Below the pieces are notes generated by a model. That model made no database searches. It was given only the letters and a program-made list of their open reading frames with translations, and was not told the origin of the DNA. From NCBI GenBank assembly GCA_011525915.1, contig WYBM01000058.1, forward strand, positions 1 to 64,000: 64,000 bases of DNA, in the 5' to 3' direction. The translations under genes were made by a program, and so were the position numbers. This document shows positions 63,176 through 64,000 of the stretch, piece after piece. This stretch comes from Ardenticatenaceae bacterium (GTDB taxonomy: Bacteria; Chloroflexota; Anaerolineae; Promineifilales; Promineifilaceae). Position 1 is the first letter of the stretch, and each line of letters starts with the position of its first letter.

Positions 63176-64000
63176 ATGAGGAATCACGCTTGGATGTGGG
63201 GATTAGCGGTGTGGTTGGCCTTCTGGCTGCGGGTGCGCGGGTTGTTTGCCAATACATTCCACGCCGATGAAGCTCTGTTTGCTACCTGGGCCCGGCACAT
63301 TGCCACCTGGAAAGACCCCCTGCTGCTGACACAAGCTGTAGACAAGCCGCCGCTGCTATTTTACATGCAGGCACTCTTTTACCCACTGCAAGGTCCGGTA
63401 GAATGGGCGGCGCGGCTGCCCAATTTTATAGCCTCCATGTTATTGGTGCCGCTTACGGCCGTGCTCTTTCACCGCCTCTACGGTGGCAAAACGGGGGCGT
63501 TGGTGGCCGCTCTGGTAGTAGCTTGTTCTCCTCTAGCCATCCAGTTTAGCGCCACGGCCTTTACGGACCCGTTGTTGGTGTTCTGGCTGGTGGCTTCACT
63601 CTCAGTTATCAGTGTTCAGTATTCACTGTTCAGTAAGCTAGCCGCCTGCAACAGATCACCAATGAATGGGCACCGCTTGTCGGCTGCGGCCGGCTTCCTC
63701 TTTGGCCTGGCTGTGGCCACAAAATATCAGGCATGGCTTTTTCTGCCGCTCATGGGCGGGGTGGGGTGGCTGGGCAGCGGCGGCCGCCCCCCCCGCCACT
63801 TTTGGGTCTATTGGTTTGTGGGATTGCTGCCCTTGCTGGGAGGGGTATTCTTCTGGGAAGTGGCGCGAACGGGGGCATTTTCCCTCTGGTCGGCGCAGAT
63901 CGGTAATTTTGGCGGTGTGCGGCTGGCCTGGTCATGGGAATTGTGGCCGCGGTTGGCGGCGTGGGGCGGACTGGGGGGCACGGCCGTGCCCGTTTTCCTG
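63176..64000 (+). CDS. GT39-type membrane glycosyltransferase (partial, 3' end outside)
   Basis: 275 codons open to the window edge. It has an N-terminal span (about 5-22), then FHADEALFATWARHIATW, the catalytic-Asp loop of the PMT/ArnT family, QAVDKPPLLFYMQAL, and further spans (LVAALVVACSPLAIQFS; FLFGLAVATKYQAWLFLPL). Such enzymes move a sugar from a polyprenyl phosphate to proteins or lipids at the outer face. An insertion of CAGT repeat DNA, read as LSVISVQYSLFSK (about residues 142-154), interrupts the sequence in frame between two spans. An in-frame TAA just upstream limits the start to 63176. Confidence 0.85.
   Translation, partial: MRNHAWMWGLAVWLAFWLRVRGLFANTFHADEALFATWARHIATWKDPLLLTQAVDKPPLLFYMQALFYPLQGPVEWAARLPNFIASMLLVPLTAVLFHRLYGGKTGALVAALVVACSPLAIQFSATAFTDPLLVFWLVASLSVISVQYSLFSKLAACNRSPMNGHRLSAAAGFLFGLAVATKYQAWLFLPLMGGVGWLGSGGRPPRHFWVYWFVGLLPLLGGVFFWEVARTGAFSLWSAQIGNFGGVRLAWSWELWPRLAAWGGLGGTAVPVFL
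63598..63637. repeat. CAGT heptamer-type repeat inside a coding sequence, copy 6
   Basis: Repeat units (ctcagttatcagtgttcagt and following) identical in style to the intergenic arrays lie inside the glycosyltransferase gene, in frame. Confidence 0.8.

Larger units (their letters stand above)
693..63987. repeat. Dispersed palindrome ACGGCCGT, about 100 copies
   Basis: Read by eye along the whole window, the 8-base palindrome ACGGCCGT occurs about 100 times, roughly one per 640 bases, in genes on both strands, in all three codon phases (TAV, NGR/DGR, RP) and in spacers (about 18950, 29080, 33378, 53120, 54460, 55345). Related octamers with the same CGGCCG core, such as GCGGCCGT or ACGGCCGC, are much rarer. 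Random expectation at this base composition is one or two. Confidence 0.9.

Overview
The window looks like a chromosomal segment of a Chloroflexota bacterium, most likely class Anaerolineae or a near relative. This is inferred from gene content and style: large secreted beta-propeller/Kelch proteins, a MoxR-DUF58 pair, LysM-M23 pairs, a subtilase ending in a short hydrophobic FLP-type tail, and GC-rich code without GC saturation. No 16S rRNA gene is present to confirm it. The palindrome ACGGCCGT occurs about 100 times (hand count) in genes and spacers alike, where base composition predicts one or two copies; this is the strongest genome-wide signal here.

Layout. 1-8.4 kb: the tail of an unknown gene, three tandem paralogous membrane-anchored beta-propeller proteins with shared cysteines, and a methyltransferase remnant. 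8.4-12.3 kb: miaB facing a moxR-DUF58 operon. 12.5-18.8 kb: a 2104-residue secreted subtilase with Kelch repeats. 19.2-26.3 kb: a MacAB-type exporter operon (adaptor lipoprotein, large FtsX permease, two ATPases, one fused to an AbrB-like domain) with a mannose-6-phosphate isomerase gene inside it. 26.5-33.3 kb: inositol-phosphatase-like enzyme, ankyrin protein, aldo/keto reductase, acyltransferase, an XRE-DUF805 fusion, and a GntR-controlled ABC-2 transporter with a clear promoter/operator. 33.4-42.5 kb: DUF971 protein, two SPFH proteins, lysA, a 7TM-GAF-helical sensor, ftsH, and a Ser/Thr kinase.

42.5-50.4 kb is the accessory core: tRNA-His and tRNA-Arg genes, then two tandem proteins with a common 72-residue leader carrying LQRTIGN-AV, typical of cargo of extracellular contractile injection systems. 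One ends in a probable ADP-ribosyltransferase domain, the other in an unknown domain. Facing them is a STAND NTPase with an effector-associated-like N-terminus and eleven near-identical TPR units. 50.6-58.1 kb is housekeeping: rpsB-tsf, pyrH-frr-uppS-cdsA, fbp, rho. 58.2-64 kb: two LysM-M23 endopeptidases, a SanA-like protein, rlmN, a HAD phosphatase, and a partial GT39-type glycosyltransferase.

A second dispersed family, heptamer-like CAGT/ACTG arrays, fills several spacers, supplies stop codons to two genes and sits in frame inside the glycosyltransferase gene. The most novel items are the ACGGCCGT family, the leader-sharing toxin-like pair next to the STAND protein, and the cysteine-conserved propeller triplet.
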